Made by a program: the position numbers and the translations under genes. From NCBI RefSeq assembly GCF_009017415.1, contig NC_092408.1, forward strand, positions 2,294,001 through 2,358,000: a DNA stretch of 64,000 bases, in the 5' to 3' direction. The notes below the pieces were generated by a model. It ran no database searches and was not told the origin of the DNA. It saw nothing but the letters and a program-made list of their open reading frames with translations. This document shows positions 32,734 through 45,184 of this stretch, one piece after another. Origin of the DNA: Aspergillus flavus. Lineage: Eukaryota; Ascomycota; Eurotiomycetes; Eurotiales; Aspergillaceae. Within the stretch, counting starts at the first letter, position 1. Every line of letters begins with the position of its first letter.

Positions 32734-33567
32734 AGTACAGTGGAATAACGTCAATGAGGCTCCGAGTGGTGAGGTGGCAGGTAACAGCAATGGAAAGCGT
32801 TGGTCTAGAAGAGTGTAGATGATCGAAAGTCGAAGACACGTAACAAGAAAGAGAAAGAGGAGTGGGAAAATTCAAGGAGCTAAAGTTATCAAGTTATGGG
32901 CGATAAAATGTGGGAAAAGTACGTTGGTCCAAGCAATGAACCTTGTGGTTTCGGCGACGGAGGTAAGTACTGTACAGCAAGAGTACCCGACTCTACACCG
33001 AATAAGTCAGTGTTGACTCCTAAGTATAATTAGATATCCTTGGTCGATACTTCTCTAGATCTTTCCTGGGGCTCTAGGCATAAACTACACGAGGGTCAAA
33101 ATGAAACTTTTAGACTCTAGAGCTCTACTCGGACAACTAGAGCTTCTACTAGGATACATGTCTGTTGCGACTTGCTCATCCCAAGCTCCTATCCCGAGAA
33201 GACCCGAAAGAGGCTAGTGTATTTTGGCTGTCCGGAGACACCAAAAGTGCAACCGGGCGGAAAAGCAAAAGTGACTTTTTTCAGTTCCAAAAGCGACAGA
33301 ATACTCAATACCTAGTCAGTCAAACCTGCCCTGGCATCCTTCTTCCTCAACTCTCACTCGACCAGAGCAGGCCAGACATAGCCCGCCCTATAGAGGTCGA
33401 CTTGCAACCGTCGCTGTTGCTCTCTTATACTTGAACTTTGAGTAAAGGGCTGGTCTCAAATCCTTCCTTGTTTTCATCAACCATTTTCTCAGGCCCGCGC
33501 GACGACCACTCGCGTCCATCATTGCTTTCCTCTCTTAACGACCATTGATCCTTTTCAATTAATCACA
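32734..33567. promoter_or_regulatory. Divergent gap, PFK-2 homologue / TOM40
   Basis: The 834 bases hold no supported gene. Part of it may belong to the unresolved 5' end of the PFK-2 homologue. Confidence 0.4.
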
Positions 33568-34785
33568 ATGGCCGAATACCTAGCTTCTCCTTCCTTTCTC
33601 ACGGATAATTCCGTCGCTGCTGTCATAAAGGATGCATACACTTCTTTCTCAGAGCGAAGGGCGGCTCTCGGTCTGCCCAATCCCGGAACCGTGGATAACA
33701 TCGCTAGGGAGGTGCAAAAGGAGGTCTTGCTATCCAATTTCATGTTCTCGGGACTCCGAGCAGACCTAACGAAGGTCTTCGGCATGTCTCCTCTGTTTCG
33801 TGTGTCGCATGCGTTCTCCATGGGCTCGTCGGGGAACCTGCCTCCCTATGCCTTCTCGGCTATGTATGGAAGTCCAAAGGTAGGCTATACTGTCACTCTG
33901 CAATCCCCTTCGCCGCAACTCTACTCTTTACTGTGGAAGCTGAGTGTATGATTTCAATAAAGGTTTTCATGCAAGGTAACTTCGGAAGCGACGGCGCACT
34001 CGCCGCTGTCGGCAACTATCGTTGGAGTCCAAAACTTGTCACCAAGACCAACACTCAGATCATGGCTGGCGCTAGCCAGGGTCTTATGCAGATCGACAAT
34101 GACTACACTGGCGATGACTTTTCAGCCTCGATCAAGGCCTTCAATCCATCCTTCTTGGATGGGGGTCTTACTGGCATCTTCGTCGGAAGCTATCTCCAGT
34201 CCGTCACCCCCAGCCTGGCTCTTGGATTCGAGGCTATCTGGCAGCGCCAGGCTATGAACACTCGCCCAGAAACTGCGATATCCTACAGCGCCCGGTACAA
34301 GGCCAATGACTGGATCGCCAGTGCCCAGCTCCAGGCTCAAGGCGTCTTCACAGCATCTTACTGGAAGAAACTCTCTGAGCGTGTTGAGGCCGGTGTTGAT
34401 ATGAACTTACAGTTCGCGCCCAATGCAGCCGCAGCCCTGATGGGCGGTCCCAGCAGAGATGGTACTACTGCCATCGGTGCTAAGTACGACTTCCGAGCAT
34501 CCACTTTCCGAGCTCAGGTCGACAGCGCCGGAAAGGTCAGCTGCCTGCTTGAGAAGCGGATAGCGATGCCCATCTCTCTTACATTCGCCGGTGAAATCGA
34601 TCAGGCTAAGGTGAGTTGTTTTTCTTTACATCGCTTGACTGCTTGCCGGGATTCAATGTCTAATATGTTTGGTTTAGCAATCGGCTAAGCTCGGTCTTGC
34701 TGTGTCCCTTGAGATCGCTGGCGAGGAACTGATGGAGCAGCAAGAGAAGATTGAAGCCCAGGGCATGGTTCCTCCACCTTTCTAG
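33568..34785 (+). CDS. tom40: TOM40, mitochondrial outer-membrane import channel
   Basis: Three exons, 33568-33879, 33963-34610 and 34678-34785, all phase 0, give 355 aa, as in other fungal Tom40 proteins. The eukaryotic porin barrel is evident from alternating strands such as [69 protein letters not shown] and the last strand [21 protein letters not shown]. Tom40 forms the pore through which nearly all nuclear-encoded mitochondrial precursors pass. The N-terminal ~55 residues form a helical segment inside the pore in known structures. It is divergent from the PFK-2 homologue. Confidence 0.96.
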
Positions 34786-37700
34786 GCCCTTCGATACATA
34801 GTTGGGTTAATACAGCTCACCCGATGGTGGAAGAATGGAATCATTGCTCCATGTCCTTCTTCCAGCGGATATCTTTTTTCGTCGTTTGTTTTAATAGCTC
34901 TTCACTCCCCCTGTGTCTTTTTCGGAAGATGGTGTGTCACCTCCTAAGGAGTTTATCCCCTCGGATGCGGTTGGTTATTTCGAGGACGCAGTCGTTTGGC
35001 GCCACGGAACCACATTTTGTATAGAATCACCTTCGATTTACCTGAAATCATTTTCTTTTTAACCTTTCACTTTGGTACTTTCCTCCTATGGATCCAGCTA
35101 TGACTGTCAACCCACACTCTGTTTTACTGGTACCTTGTTTCTTCCCACGGGCTATTGACTGACCATCGGGACTGCGAGGCATGTATGAAAACCCTTGTGG
35201 GACGTTGTTGTTTGTTTATGCATAATAGATGGGCAATGTAAAACCATTTTATTCACTTTAAAACATGACTGCAATGATAATGTGGCATCGCGTTCTCCCG
35301 GGTCTATGGAATCAGGTGCTCAAAGTGGGACAAGAAGGGTTGTAGAGTTATCTGCTACATATAGTGGTAGGTGCCCTGTAGAAACCGCATCGTGACGCAA
35401 TCCAGTATCTATGCAGTTGCTAAATTCTACAACACGTTCTGCCCTTCAATTGTATCCAGTGTCTTGTTGCCTCAAGAGTACTACTACCAGTAATAAGGCA
35501 GAGTTCAAGCCCAACTATTATCGACATGACTACTATAGGTCCACGCTTCTAGATATCTTCTACTCCACTAATAGTGGTTCATGAGATGAAGTCAGTACCT
35601 ATGTCTATCGGCCAACCCGCACGGTGAATCATTCGCTCGTGGTAAAATACCCGGACGCGATGGCCTGGCAACTAAGTGGATACAGTGGGCACTTTGCATG
35701 TCCAGATCCCCATATGTTGTACTTAGGTAATCGGCCTCTAATAACTAATTAGTACATACTCCAGAGTAGTCTAGGTGCTGGTGGTAGAGTTAGCTAGCTA
35801 GGGTTACGGAGTCATATGCTTTCTGACCACTGAAAACACTAAACGAACAATCTAACCCTTCAGAGACCAAGAAAATGGAGAAGTAGAGCTAGTATGGAGT
35901 ATACCTTAGAGGCATAAAACTCAGAGAGTGAATGCGCACAGGAGACAGTATTAGGAGTAAATGTTCGTTTCAAGACCCCCACTATTAGATTTATGCCGGC
36001 GATTTCGGCTATGGCAGCGATCGAGTTGTACCAAAAATAAAACTCTAATTACTCTCTACAACTGTCCAGGCTTCACAGACATGATATATGATTTGGTTAC
36101 AACATGTTCTTATGACATCTAGCGAGAGATTTCACGTTGGGTCTTCTAAAGGGTGGCAATTTCTAGGTTGAAAAACGTAACCCGAGAGAAAGTGTCTGGT
36201 AATGGATTGATGTCCTCTTCTGTGGTACTGTGTTGTTGGTTCAATTGATCCACTATGACATCAAGCCTTGAGACTCGAGTAAATCCCCAACCAATACGAT
36301 GTACTGTACTTTTTATATTTCCCTGAAGTAATAAACTAGCCTAGTATTACTAAGAAATATCGAAATAGTTATTCGGTTTTTTCTCCTATTACAGATAACA
36401 GCATTAGGCTATCTTCTTAAATAGCGATATTTCCAACGATCGCATCCTTGATTGGTTTTTCTGATTGAAAGTAGCTTGATTTCAACATGGGCAACAGCCA
36501 CCTAATAGCTCTATAGGAAAAGACGGTTGATACTTACTTCATTCCATGACTTTAGACCTACAAATCCACAGCATATGCTTCTCCAGGGCGTACAGTATAT
36601 AGAGATACCTATGGTGATGTACTGGTCCCATAGATGTGTCTTTCCATGACTTCCCTTCATTTTTAACGAGTATTTTCATTTACTTCTAGACAAGAGGAGA
36701 ATAGACGCTACCACCTTTATAATCCATTCCTAGCTCCTGAGTCCTGGTACCTACTAGTCCAAGCTCTAGATGGTTATTTTCATACTAGATGGAAAACCTC
36801 GGTCCTCGTAATGTGTATACTGTGCTCAGTTTTTGTGCTACCCACTAACTCCATACAGAAGGGATCTCCATCCAGACACCACAGACCTGCTGTCGAAATT
36901 ACTCGGTAATGTAGGGCATGCGTAAAAAACATAGTCATCATCATTTGTTACACTGTGTCTTCTACTTGGCATGACTAGTGCGCTGCCATGCATATGTAAT
37001 GAAGAGTAAGCACCGATCATGAATATTGGATTGTTCTTTATTCTTACTAGACTCCCTGTTGCCATGCATGGACTACGATTATAGACTTATAGTGAAGGCT
37101 GTATCTCAGCTTGAAAGCTATAGAAACAGAAAGTAGATTTAACATATGACTGGTATAGATAAGAAAGCAAAAATAAATAAACTAAATAACTGAGTATGTT
37201 TACAGGTTATAGGTGCAGAATGAAAAACCAGTAAGAGAGGTGTCTTTCATTTTTACAGGTTCAAAGAGAGTTACCTACCAGATAGTCACCTGAGATATCT
37301 TTGGGGAATTCTGGTGAATGGACCACTGACCTGTTGACTTTCTGGCCATTAAGTGTTCCGTAGCAGGCGATATTGATCAGGTTAGAAATTGAAGGAGCCC
37401 TGGAGGTGTATAGCCTTCCAAGTTGAGAGAAATTTTTAACAAGAAAAATTTTAGTGGACTAACCTATCTGCTCCACTATACCTTCGCGTATTGTAAAGAG
37501 AATAGCCCTTCACAATACAAAATTTACCTAACAGTTAGCAATTCTTCAGCTGCTTGATACTATTACTTTGTAGTGCTGATGCAAAATTTAAATTAATCTT
37601 GCATTGCCTGGGATGATTATATTCTGCTGTGTAAAGTACAAGGTAAAATCATCTTACTACTCTACTACTCCATATGCTAACATGCAGCAAAAAGCCATTA

Positions 37701-40700
37701 AGAGCACTAGGTGGATTCTCTCCAGAATCAAGACTTGCCCTAGTCACAAAAGTGGGGCAAGAGAAATTAACGAACCAGTGTTATATATTATGAGTATTTT
37801 GGTAATGTATTTGTAATTCCTACCAGTACATTCACTTTGGTTTTATGACACAGTTGGAAGTTTCTACCATAACCCATTCACAATGGATTATACGTATAGA
37901 ACTAGGTACTGTCATACATCATCTATATATTTTTTTACTCTCTTCTCTGACCTAGATATATACCAAGATACAGAATGCTAAGAAAGACAATATCTATTTC
38001 TTAATTCTCAAGTTCAGTGTATATCTCAAGTCTGAAAGTATATCATAACCTCCCTTTCTAATGACAGTATCATTTAGAACAATACCACCAATACCAATAC
38101 TTCATAGTGATAACTATATAAAATCTTCAGGATAGTAAAATTGGCTTGCTTTGTTAGCTGTTGTGACTTGACTATATTCTTGAACATGTTTTACCTGATT
38201 ATATCTCTGTAGGACATGCTATGCTGCCATCAGTGCCAGTGATTTAGCCAATATCCCTGTTATCCTATTCCGAGAAATTATCTAGAGATGAGATATTCAA
38301 TGGTACAGTGTGAGCGGGGAATGGGGAATGCAGACATTAAGCATCGGTTGCTTGGTAAGGTTTGACTTTGCTATAGCTCTAAACTGAGTAATCGCCCAGG
38401 GCACAGTAATAAGAGAAAGGAAACGGAATACCTGGTCGCAATTTCAGCAAGAAGACCAAATTGTCAAGTACACGTTGCGCTTCAACTTCCTACTGGAGAA
38501 GCCGAGTCAAGTAATTGACTGTAGCGAGGCTGTTATATGTATTTAGTGTGTAGGTGAAGGTAGATGGATTTACAATGTGTAATATATATATGCAAGGGAA
38601 GTAATTAATAAAAGAACAGGCTATTGATTGTGATCATCAGGTATCCCTATGGGCTTAAGGGATAGACATCTCTCCTGGGGGTATTTTCAATATATATGAT
38701 TGGAGATGAGTATGAATATTAATGATTAGTCCCAACTGCATACAGTAGTCGGGCATGCTTTCGATGATCATCCAGGGGTTACCTTTGATACTAACTCCAG
38801 GACACTTTGACAAGATCTCCAAGACTAACCGTGTTTCTGTGGGGTAAGCTCCTAGTGAAGGAGACATGCAGTCATGGGGAGTCGGGACTAGGAGTAGCAC
38901 GGCTCGAAGCCGGACAGGTACCATACTGAATATAGATATCAAAGAGTAGAATGTGCTTACAAACTATGAGCTATCTCTGTTGATACTCATAGAGTTTCCT
39001 TCATGCTTGACATGATCTAGCGCTGAGAATCCTACAGTTGAACAGCCATATACCCAGAGTAGGCACAATATAGCAAGTTGTAGTACTCTCTAATGATCAC
39101 GACAGGGTATTTCACCGAAGTTAATTAGTCAATGCCATGGTGTCTAACTATCTAGGTAATTAAGTGTCCAGCCGACCCCTCTTGATGGGAGTCGTGGTTG
39201 GCTGTATCGTCCTGGGAGCTGCACCAAGCTTGGCCAAAGCTCCTGAACACATGACACATACCACTAGTAAGTCTGTACTCCCTACTTAAAAGGTACATAG
39301 AGAGTGGCGTAACCTCCAAGCTTCCGTCATACGCGTTACCTGAACACAATTGTGTTGAATAAGGGACTGTCCTACCTGGGAAGCCAAGCCTTCTCATGGC
39401 ATCCATTTTTCCGGAAGGAGAGGGGGGAAAGGAGGGAGAGGGGGAAACAAGAAGCTGAAAGAAAGAATGTATTTTGAGATCTAGATTCCTGGTCAGAAAT
39501 GCGGCAGTTTGGTAAGGTGTATGTGATCTGGTAACTAGTACTAGTAGTGTACGTAGGAGGCACTGTGTGTAGCCAATGAGAATGGTTCCAGTGAAAATCC
39601 CACCTGGTCACTTGACAGCTGCGGGCCAAACACATGGTGTTGCTATTTGCCCTGTCTGTTAACTTCATAGAGGTGCTGCACATTTGTATTCCTAATACAG
39701 ATCAAGAATTGTTTAGGATAAAGTATCAGCGACCTATCTATATATTAGATTTGCAATGTATTCTTATACAAAGATCTCCTAAGAACATCAATCTCCAGCA
39801 ATACCTATGATAGACAAAGGCCTTGGAGTGGATGTTCACATACATTCCTTAAGAATAGTCCATTCTGACTTACTAAAAGCTGGAAGGGCTAGTTATCAAG
39901 TCACGGTGACCACACAGGTTGAACAAAGCTCAACTAGAGGCGAATTACTGTAACAATCTTGATCCGAACCCCGGAAGAAGGTCATCTGGCCAGGGTATTT
40001 CTCCCCGTTTTGGCCCATCACTTGCGCCCAATCTCGGGCAGTTGCTCCACATGGGCGCAGACCCCCGTCATCATGAAATCCACCTAAGACTGCAACTCCC
40101 AGTTTGCAGCTCATGGGGAAAGTGTGTCTCATCTTAAACAGATTCGTTTCTTGCTACATTGACCTCAGTGCTCGATAGATTTCTAAGAACCTATGTACTG
40201 CCTTGCTTCGAATAGGGGCACTGGTACAAGGTGGGTACTGACAATACACACATACAGCACAATGGTGTCATGTGACTAGGCTGCACTTGGGTAATGTATG
40301 TAATGCAACATGCTGCATTGATACATATATTACTTGGGACCCCTCCTTCATTTTTCGATTTGGATACAATCTGTAATGAATATGGAGTATGCAGGTAAGA
40401 AGAGAGGGCATTTTTCTCCTCCCAAATAACAGGCAACTGGTGCATTAGATAGGTTTTATAATTATCTCAAGAACCAACACTACTGTGTAGAAGGTGTTGT
40501 TCTTATGCCGGAAGCCATAAAGAGAAATCCTTACAATTGTCTGTACTAATAATCCCAGCCATCTTCCACAATCTTCTTGCCTCTCTCCACACACTGCCAC
40601 AGTTCCGTGCTCATTGCCCAGCCTGTCCTAGAAAGGTAGACTACCTAAAACTATTAACTACTCCCGCCCCTCATTAAAAACCCAAAACATTGATTTTCTG
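34786..40700. other. Long AT-rich gene-poor stretch
   Basis: Apart from the 3' flank of TOM40, about 5.9 kb contain no frame with recognisable protein features; the longest (38655-38942 and 39372-39683, both minus) are under 105 codons and look random. Sequence is AT-rich with many TACTAG/CTAGTA words, including TACTAGTA at 39539-39546, and one TACGGAGT (35805-35812). A GC-richer patch at about 39950-40140 stands out. I see no transposase, reverse transcriptase or long terminal repeats; old decayed repeats or non-coding transcription are both possible. Confidence 0.5.
39950..40140. other. GC-rich island with inverted repeats, possible structured RNA
   Basis: Within AT-rich surroundings this ~190-base patch is GC-rich. 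TGCGCCCA (40023-40030) pairs perfectly with TGGGCGCA (40052-40059) over a 21-base loop, and GCCCAT (40013-40018) could pair alternatively with ATGGGC (40051-40056). It does not match any RNA family I can recall, and its open frames (72 and 78 codons on opposite strands) resemble nothing. Confidence 0.3.
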
Positions 40701-41725
40701 GATCTTACCACTATCACGTATAATACATACATAGTACAGCCAAATACTAATACAGGTGCTGTTTACAATCTTCGCCTTTTCAAGTTCACCTTGTCATTAC
40801 CTTTTGGTACCTCTCAAGAAGTCAATAATTTACTGACTTGTTTGGTTTCGCAGGCTGCTGTACAGCACTTGTTTCTCATCCCCTCAATTTCTTTTTACCA
40901 TATAAATTCTGCTTTGTCTTTTATTTTTTATTTTTCCATTTTTTCGCTTTTTTCTTTTTTTTTCTTGGGTGAATAATTCCCCATCTTTGGATTCATTTGT
41001 TCGATCGGGGTTGGCTCGTGAGTTCCTTACCTTTTTCCTCTCCTCTCCCGGTGCTTTATTCCCGCGTTCCTGCAGCCCTCGCGTGTTCGGGCTTTGTCGC
41101 TCCATCAACGTCACCTGCTCGCCCTCCTCTCTTCCACCCTCTCCTCCGACCATCCACCCTCTCTACCTACTGCTCCCTATCCTCCTTACTACTACTGCCA
41201 CCACCATTCGCCTACCTCAGTGGTGAGACGTAAAACACTCCAGCAATTTTTCTTTCTTTCTTTCTTTCTTTCTTTTTTTTTTTTCTTTTCCCTTTCCCCA
41301 TTTACTTTTTTTACCCTCTCGCATAGCTGCAATATTATTTTCATCCCCTTTCTTCTCTCTCTAGGTCGACTGCCACGAGGTTTGTTATTCCCTCTGCGAA
41401 CTTCTGGGGGGCTTGCCCTGCTCTGGTGCGCACTCTTGGCACTCGATCCGTCTACTGGCTTGAGCCTTCCCTCCTGCTATTCGCCCGTCCGTTTCTCAAC
41501 CTTCCATCTCACGGACACCTCCACTCAACACCCACTGTTCGGATATTCCGCCCTTCAAGAGCACCCCTCCTTGCCAGTGCTCCGCCGATTACAGTCAGCT
41601 CAAGACGGATCAAACACCTTACACTTGCATTTATTGCCGCCATCCGTTGTTAAACTGCAGTCCTCCATATCCTCCGTAGCGCTGCCCAACTTGCCGCCTT
41701 GTGCCAACCCCACAAAACGCCCGTG
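40701..41725 (+). promoter_or_regulatory. Pyrimidine-rich upstream/leader region of GSK-3
   Basis: About 1 kb before the kinase start is dominated by C/T tracts, including a TTTC run near 41247-41275. Long frames on the + strand (for example 41094-41726) are low-complexity Leu/Ser/Pro translations of the tract and stop at the kinase start, so I treat them as leader. Confidence 0.45.
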
Positions 41726-43296
41726 ATGTCACAGAACCGGCCTGGGGTATTCTCGAGTTTGCGCATGGGTGGTAAGTGCTCTTCTTCCGCCCAATTGCTG
41801 GTACATGGATATGAAGACCGTCTACTGACTTAAACTCTTAAACTCGCTGTGTAGAAGTCGTCCGTGAGAAGGTCCAGGATGGACTAACAGGGGAGACCAA
41901 GGAAATTTCGTACTCGCAGTGTAAAATCGTTGGCAATGGGTCATTTGGCGTGGTCTTCCAGACAAAGATGATGCCCAGCGGCGAGGACGCTGCTATTAAA
42001 CGTGTCCTACAAGACAAACGCTTCAAGGTAGGTAGTCGCTGGCCGATAGCTGTTCTTGCTGTCGAAGGAGTATTACTGACATTGGCTCACTTAGAACCGT
42101 GAGTTACAAATAATGCGGATTGTCCGCCATCCCAACATTGTAGAATTGAAGGCTTTCTATTACTCCAATGGTGAGAGGGTATGTGTCCCCTTTTTGTATA
42201 CAGAATGATTGCCCTTGTGCTTCTTCGCTGACCATGCCATCAATCCTTTACAGAAGGACGAAGTTTATTTGAACCTCGTTCTGGAATACGTACCAGAAAC
42301 GGTTTATCGAGCATCTCGGTATTTCAACAAGTTGAAGACTACGATGCCGATGTTGGAGGTCAAGCTTTACATATATCAACTGTTTCGCTCTCTGGCATAC
42401 ATTCATTCGCAGGGTATCTGCCATCGTGACATCAAACCTCAAAACCTCTTGCTTGACCCAAGCACTGGTATCTTGAAGCTATGTGATTTTGGCTCTGCCA
42501 AGATCTTAGTTGAGAACGAGCCCAATGTTTCGTATATCTGCTCCCGCTATTATCGTGCACCGGAATTAATTTTTGGCGCAACAAACTACACTACGAAGAT
42601 TGGTAATCGTCCAGTGCCAGCCGTTCGACATTGGTGAAATAACTAACGATTCTAGATGTTTGGTCTACTGGTTGTGTAATGGCCGAGTTAATGCTGGGGC
42701 AACCGCTTTTCCCAGGTGAATCTGGAATTGATCAACTGGTGGAGATCATAAAAGTCCTTGGAACTCCCACCCGGGAGCAGATTCGCACCATGAACCCCAA
42801 CTACATGGAGCACAAATTCCCGCAGATCAAGCCACACCCTTTCAACAAAGTATATCTACCTCCACCTTGGACTCTCAAGCGAAGTTCTAACACAGTTCTG
42901 GCAGGTATTTCGGAGAGCTCCTCATGAGGCCATTGATTTGATCTCTGCTTTGCTGGAATATACACCAACGCAGCGGCTGTCAGCCATTGAAGCGATGGTT
43001 CACCCATTTTTTGATGAACTCAGGGATCCTAGCACCCGGCTACCTGATTCCCGGCACCAGAATGGGCCATCGCGAGAGCTCCCTAATCTGTTTGATTTCT
43101 CTCGACATGGTCTGCCCCCTCTTTCCCATGCTTACTAGCAATCAAGGCTAACGGCTTAGCAGAACTTTCTATCGCACCGGCAATGAACAGTCGGCTTATT
43201 CCCCCTCATGCACGCCCTGCCCTCGAAGCCCGCGGGATAGATATTGATAACTTTACACCCCTAACGAAAGATGAAATGATGGCACGCCTTGATTGA
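41726..43296 (+). CDS. gsk3: Glycogen synthase kinase 3 (GSK-3/shaggy-type)
   Basis: Seven exons, 41726-41771, 41855-42027, 42095-42178, 42254-42602, 42656-42849, 42905-43109 and 43163-43296, give 394 aa. Kinase landmarks are intact: glycine loop [11 protein letters not shown], Lys in [20 protein letters not shown], catalytic [21 protein letters not shown], and the GSK-3-specific activation loop [19 protein letters not shown] with its autophosphorylated Tyr. The C lobe ([39 protein letters not shown]) is nearly invariant in the family. It is a cytosolic/nuclear Ser/Thr kinase that prefers primed substrates and acts in growth, stress and metabolic signalling. The short N terminus lacks the inhibitory RTTSF serine motif of animal GSK-3. 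Confidence 0.96.
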
Positions 43297-45184
43297 GTTG
43301 AGGTGTGCGATACTTACGAAGTACACGGTTGTTCATAGTACGGTCACATGCACGTGTGCGCGAGAACCTGATGCTATGCTGTACGAGTTCACTTTGATGC
43401 ACCAGGCGGTTCTAAACTGGGAGAGGTCATTTCAGTTGTAGACCCTATTCCATTGGCGAGACATCTGGGAGCTGGTTTCTCTGCGGCGGGGGTGATGACT
43501 TTCAGGCAATTTCAAAGGTAAACAGGAAAAGAAAAAGACAAAAAAATTCACAGAAAGAAACAAGGACAAAATGTCGAAAGAGAGTGTACCACCCTCTGTC
43601 ACAGCTGGAAAAGTTCTTTTTTTTTTCTTTTTTCTTTTTTTTATTGAAAAAGAAAAAAAAAGGGGGGGGGGAAGAACGGGTACTGGAGCATGGCCGTTTC
43701 ATGCAAAGAAGGTGATGGATTGTCATAGCCTGGAGTTATTGAGGTGTCTGAGACAGCCCTTGGGAGGAAAAAAAGTGTGATACCCTTACCGCATGAGTCT
43801 GCCTTCCGGATTCATTTCTGCATAGCTTCATCTCTCGATTCGAAGGTGTTATAAATGTCGCAAGTCTTATGGAGAAGGGCGGAGAGATGGATATCCTACA
43901 AATACGTCAGATATCGCTGAGGATTTTTATGCTTGGATGCACATCAATCATGTGCTAGTGAGCATGCTTTGAATATAGGTATTGGAGGTTTAATTCCCTC
44001 GACTTGCAGCGTTAGAAATGCCCTCATCTTTGTGCCTTCGCCTCCTTTTTCTACTCATTCTCGCCTTTCTTTTTGCTCCTTAAATATTCTTTACTGTTTG
44101 TCTTCTACTCTCATACTCATCCCATTTGCTCGCTGTTCACTTTTCACGAATCCGGCTTTATTTGTTTGGATCGAATGATCATGTTCCTCGCCGATGAAGC
44201 TGGTGCATAGTGCTTAGTTCCGAAGCAGACGACTGATATACTATTCTCTTTTATTTTTCTTCTCTTCCCCCTCGCCACTTCTCTCCTCCCCACTTCCCTC
44301 TTCCCTTCCTCCTATTAAAGTCCCACGTACACCTGGAACATCGCATTCCTTGATGTGTATAACCACAATCTTGTAATTGCATGATTTGACCCCTCTTATT
44401 TCCGTCATTCATTGCCTCATGCTGTAATTGCAAGTTTATCCCCGAGTTTTCTAGTATTTATCCCTCCCAATAGTCGGGATGGTCTATGGATGTAGGAGGC
44501 CATTATTGTCATATTCATCGACAACCATATAAGTGCCAGTGGGTCTCAAGCGCTGCCGGTAACTGTACTCTAGGTGAATGGGCGAGAGGAATCCGAGTTG
44601 ACCATTATGTCGCTCTCCCCATACAGTTCCGCGGCAGAGGCAGAAGGTGAAATGCGATGTTCCATGTTTGTGATAGATATCATTGCTGTTTAGCTAGGTA
44701 AGAGATGGTGTTTGAACTAGATCTGATCTTAGGAATCTCAGAATGGGGCCACGGGACATCTGTGTGTAATTCAAATGGCCAGCTGGTCTCATTCTGTTTC
44801 TGAAAGATAATTCATTCATGGTACATTCTGGTGTAATTTACTGTATGTGTGTTAATGTGTATGTACTTGAACTAACTTAGTATGTACATAAGTAGTTAGA
44901 TATATTAACGTTAAGTTAACTAAGTTAGTTTATTATATAATCAACGGCACGGAGCATCCCTTATCCCGACCCTTGGTGAGCTCAGGGTGTCGGCGATGTT
45001 TTACTTTAGATTCATGCGCACGCGTGATCTTTGCTCCGATAGACATTACTGGCGGTGAATGTGTCTGTGGACGCACCTTTATGTGTCCCATCCACAGCAT
45101 ACAGCTTTATAGTGCATCGCTCAATATCTAGCTCATCCCAATTGGCGAAGGCACGAAGACCTACGTGCCTAGTAATAGATAGCT
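43297..45184. other. Intergenic region, GSK-3 / CBP80
   Basis: The 1.9 kb hold the GSK-3 3' flank with a T-run/A-run/G-run stretch (about 43617-43673), CT-rich patches and a TTAAC/GTTAA-rich palindromic patch near 44900-44945. No supported gene or RNA was found. Confidence 0.45.
43617..43673. repeat. Mirror-like T-tract, A-tract and G10 run
   Basis: Long T runs broken by single C are followed after attg by A runs broken by one G and then about ten G. The T and A halves can pair as a hairpin on either strand. Confidence 0.6.

Noticed and set aside
38655..39683. Minus frames of 95 and 103 codons in the gene-poor stretch.
   Set aside because: No conserved motif, no plausible intron partners and composition like the surrounding AT-rich DNA.
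40884..41726. Long + and - frames in the GSK-3 upstream region.
   Set aside because: They are translations of pyrimidine or purine tracts (Leu/Ser/Pro or Glu/Arg/Lys), typical artefacts of low-complexity DNA.
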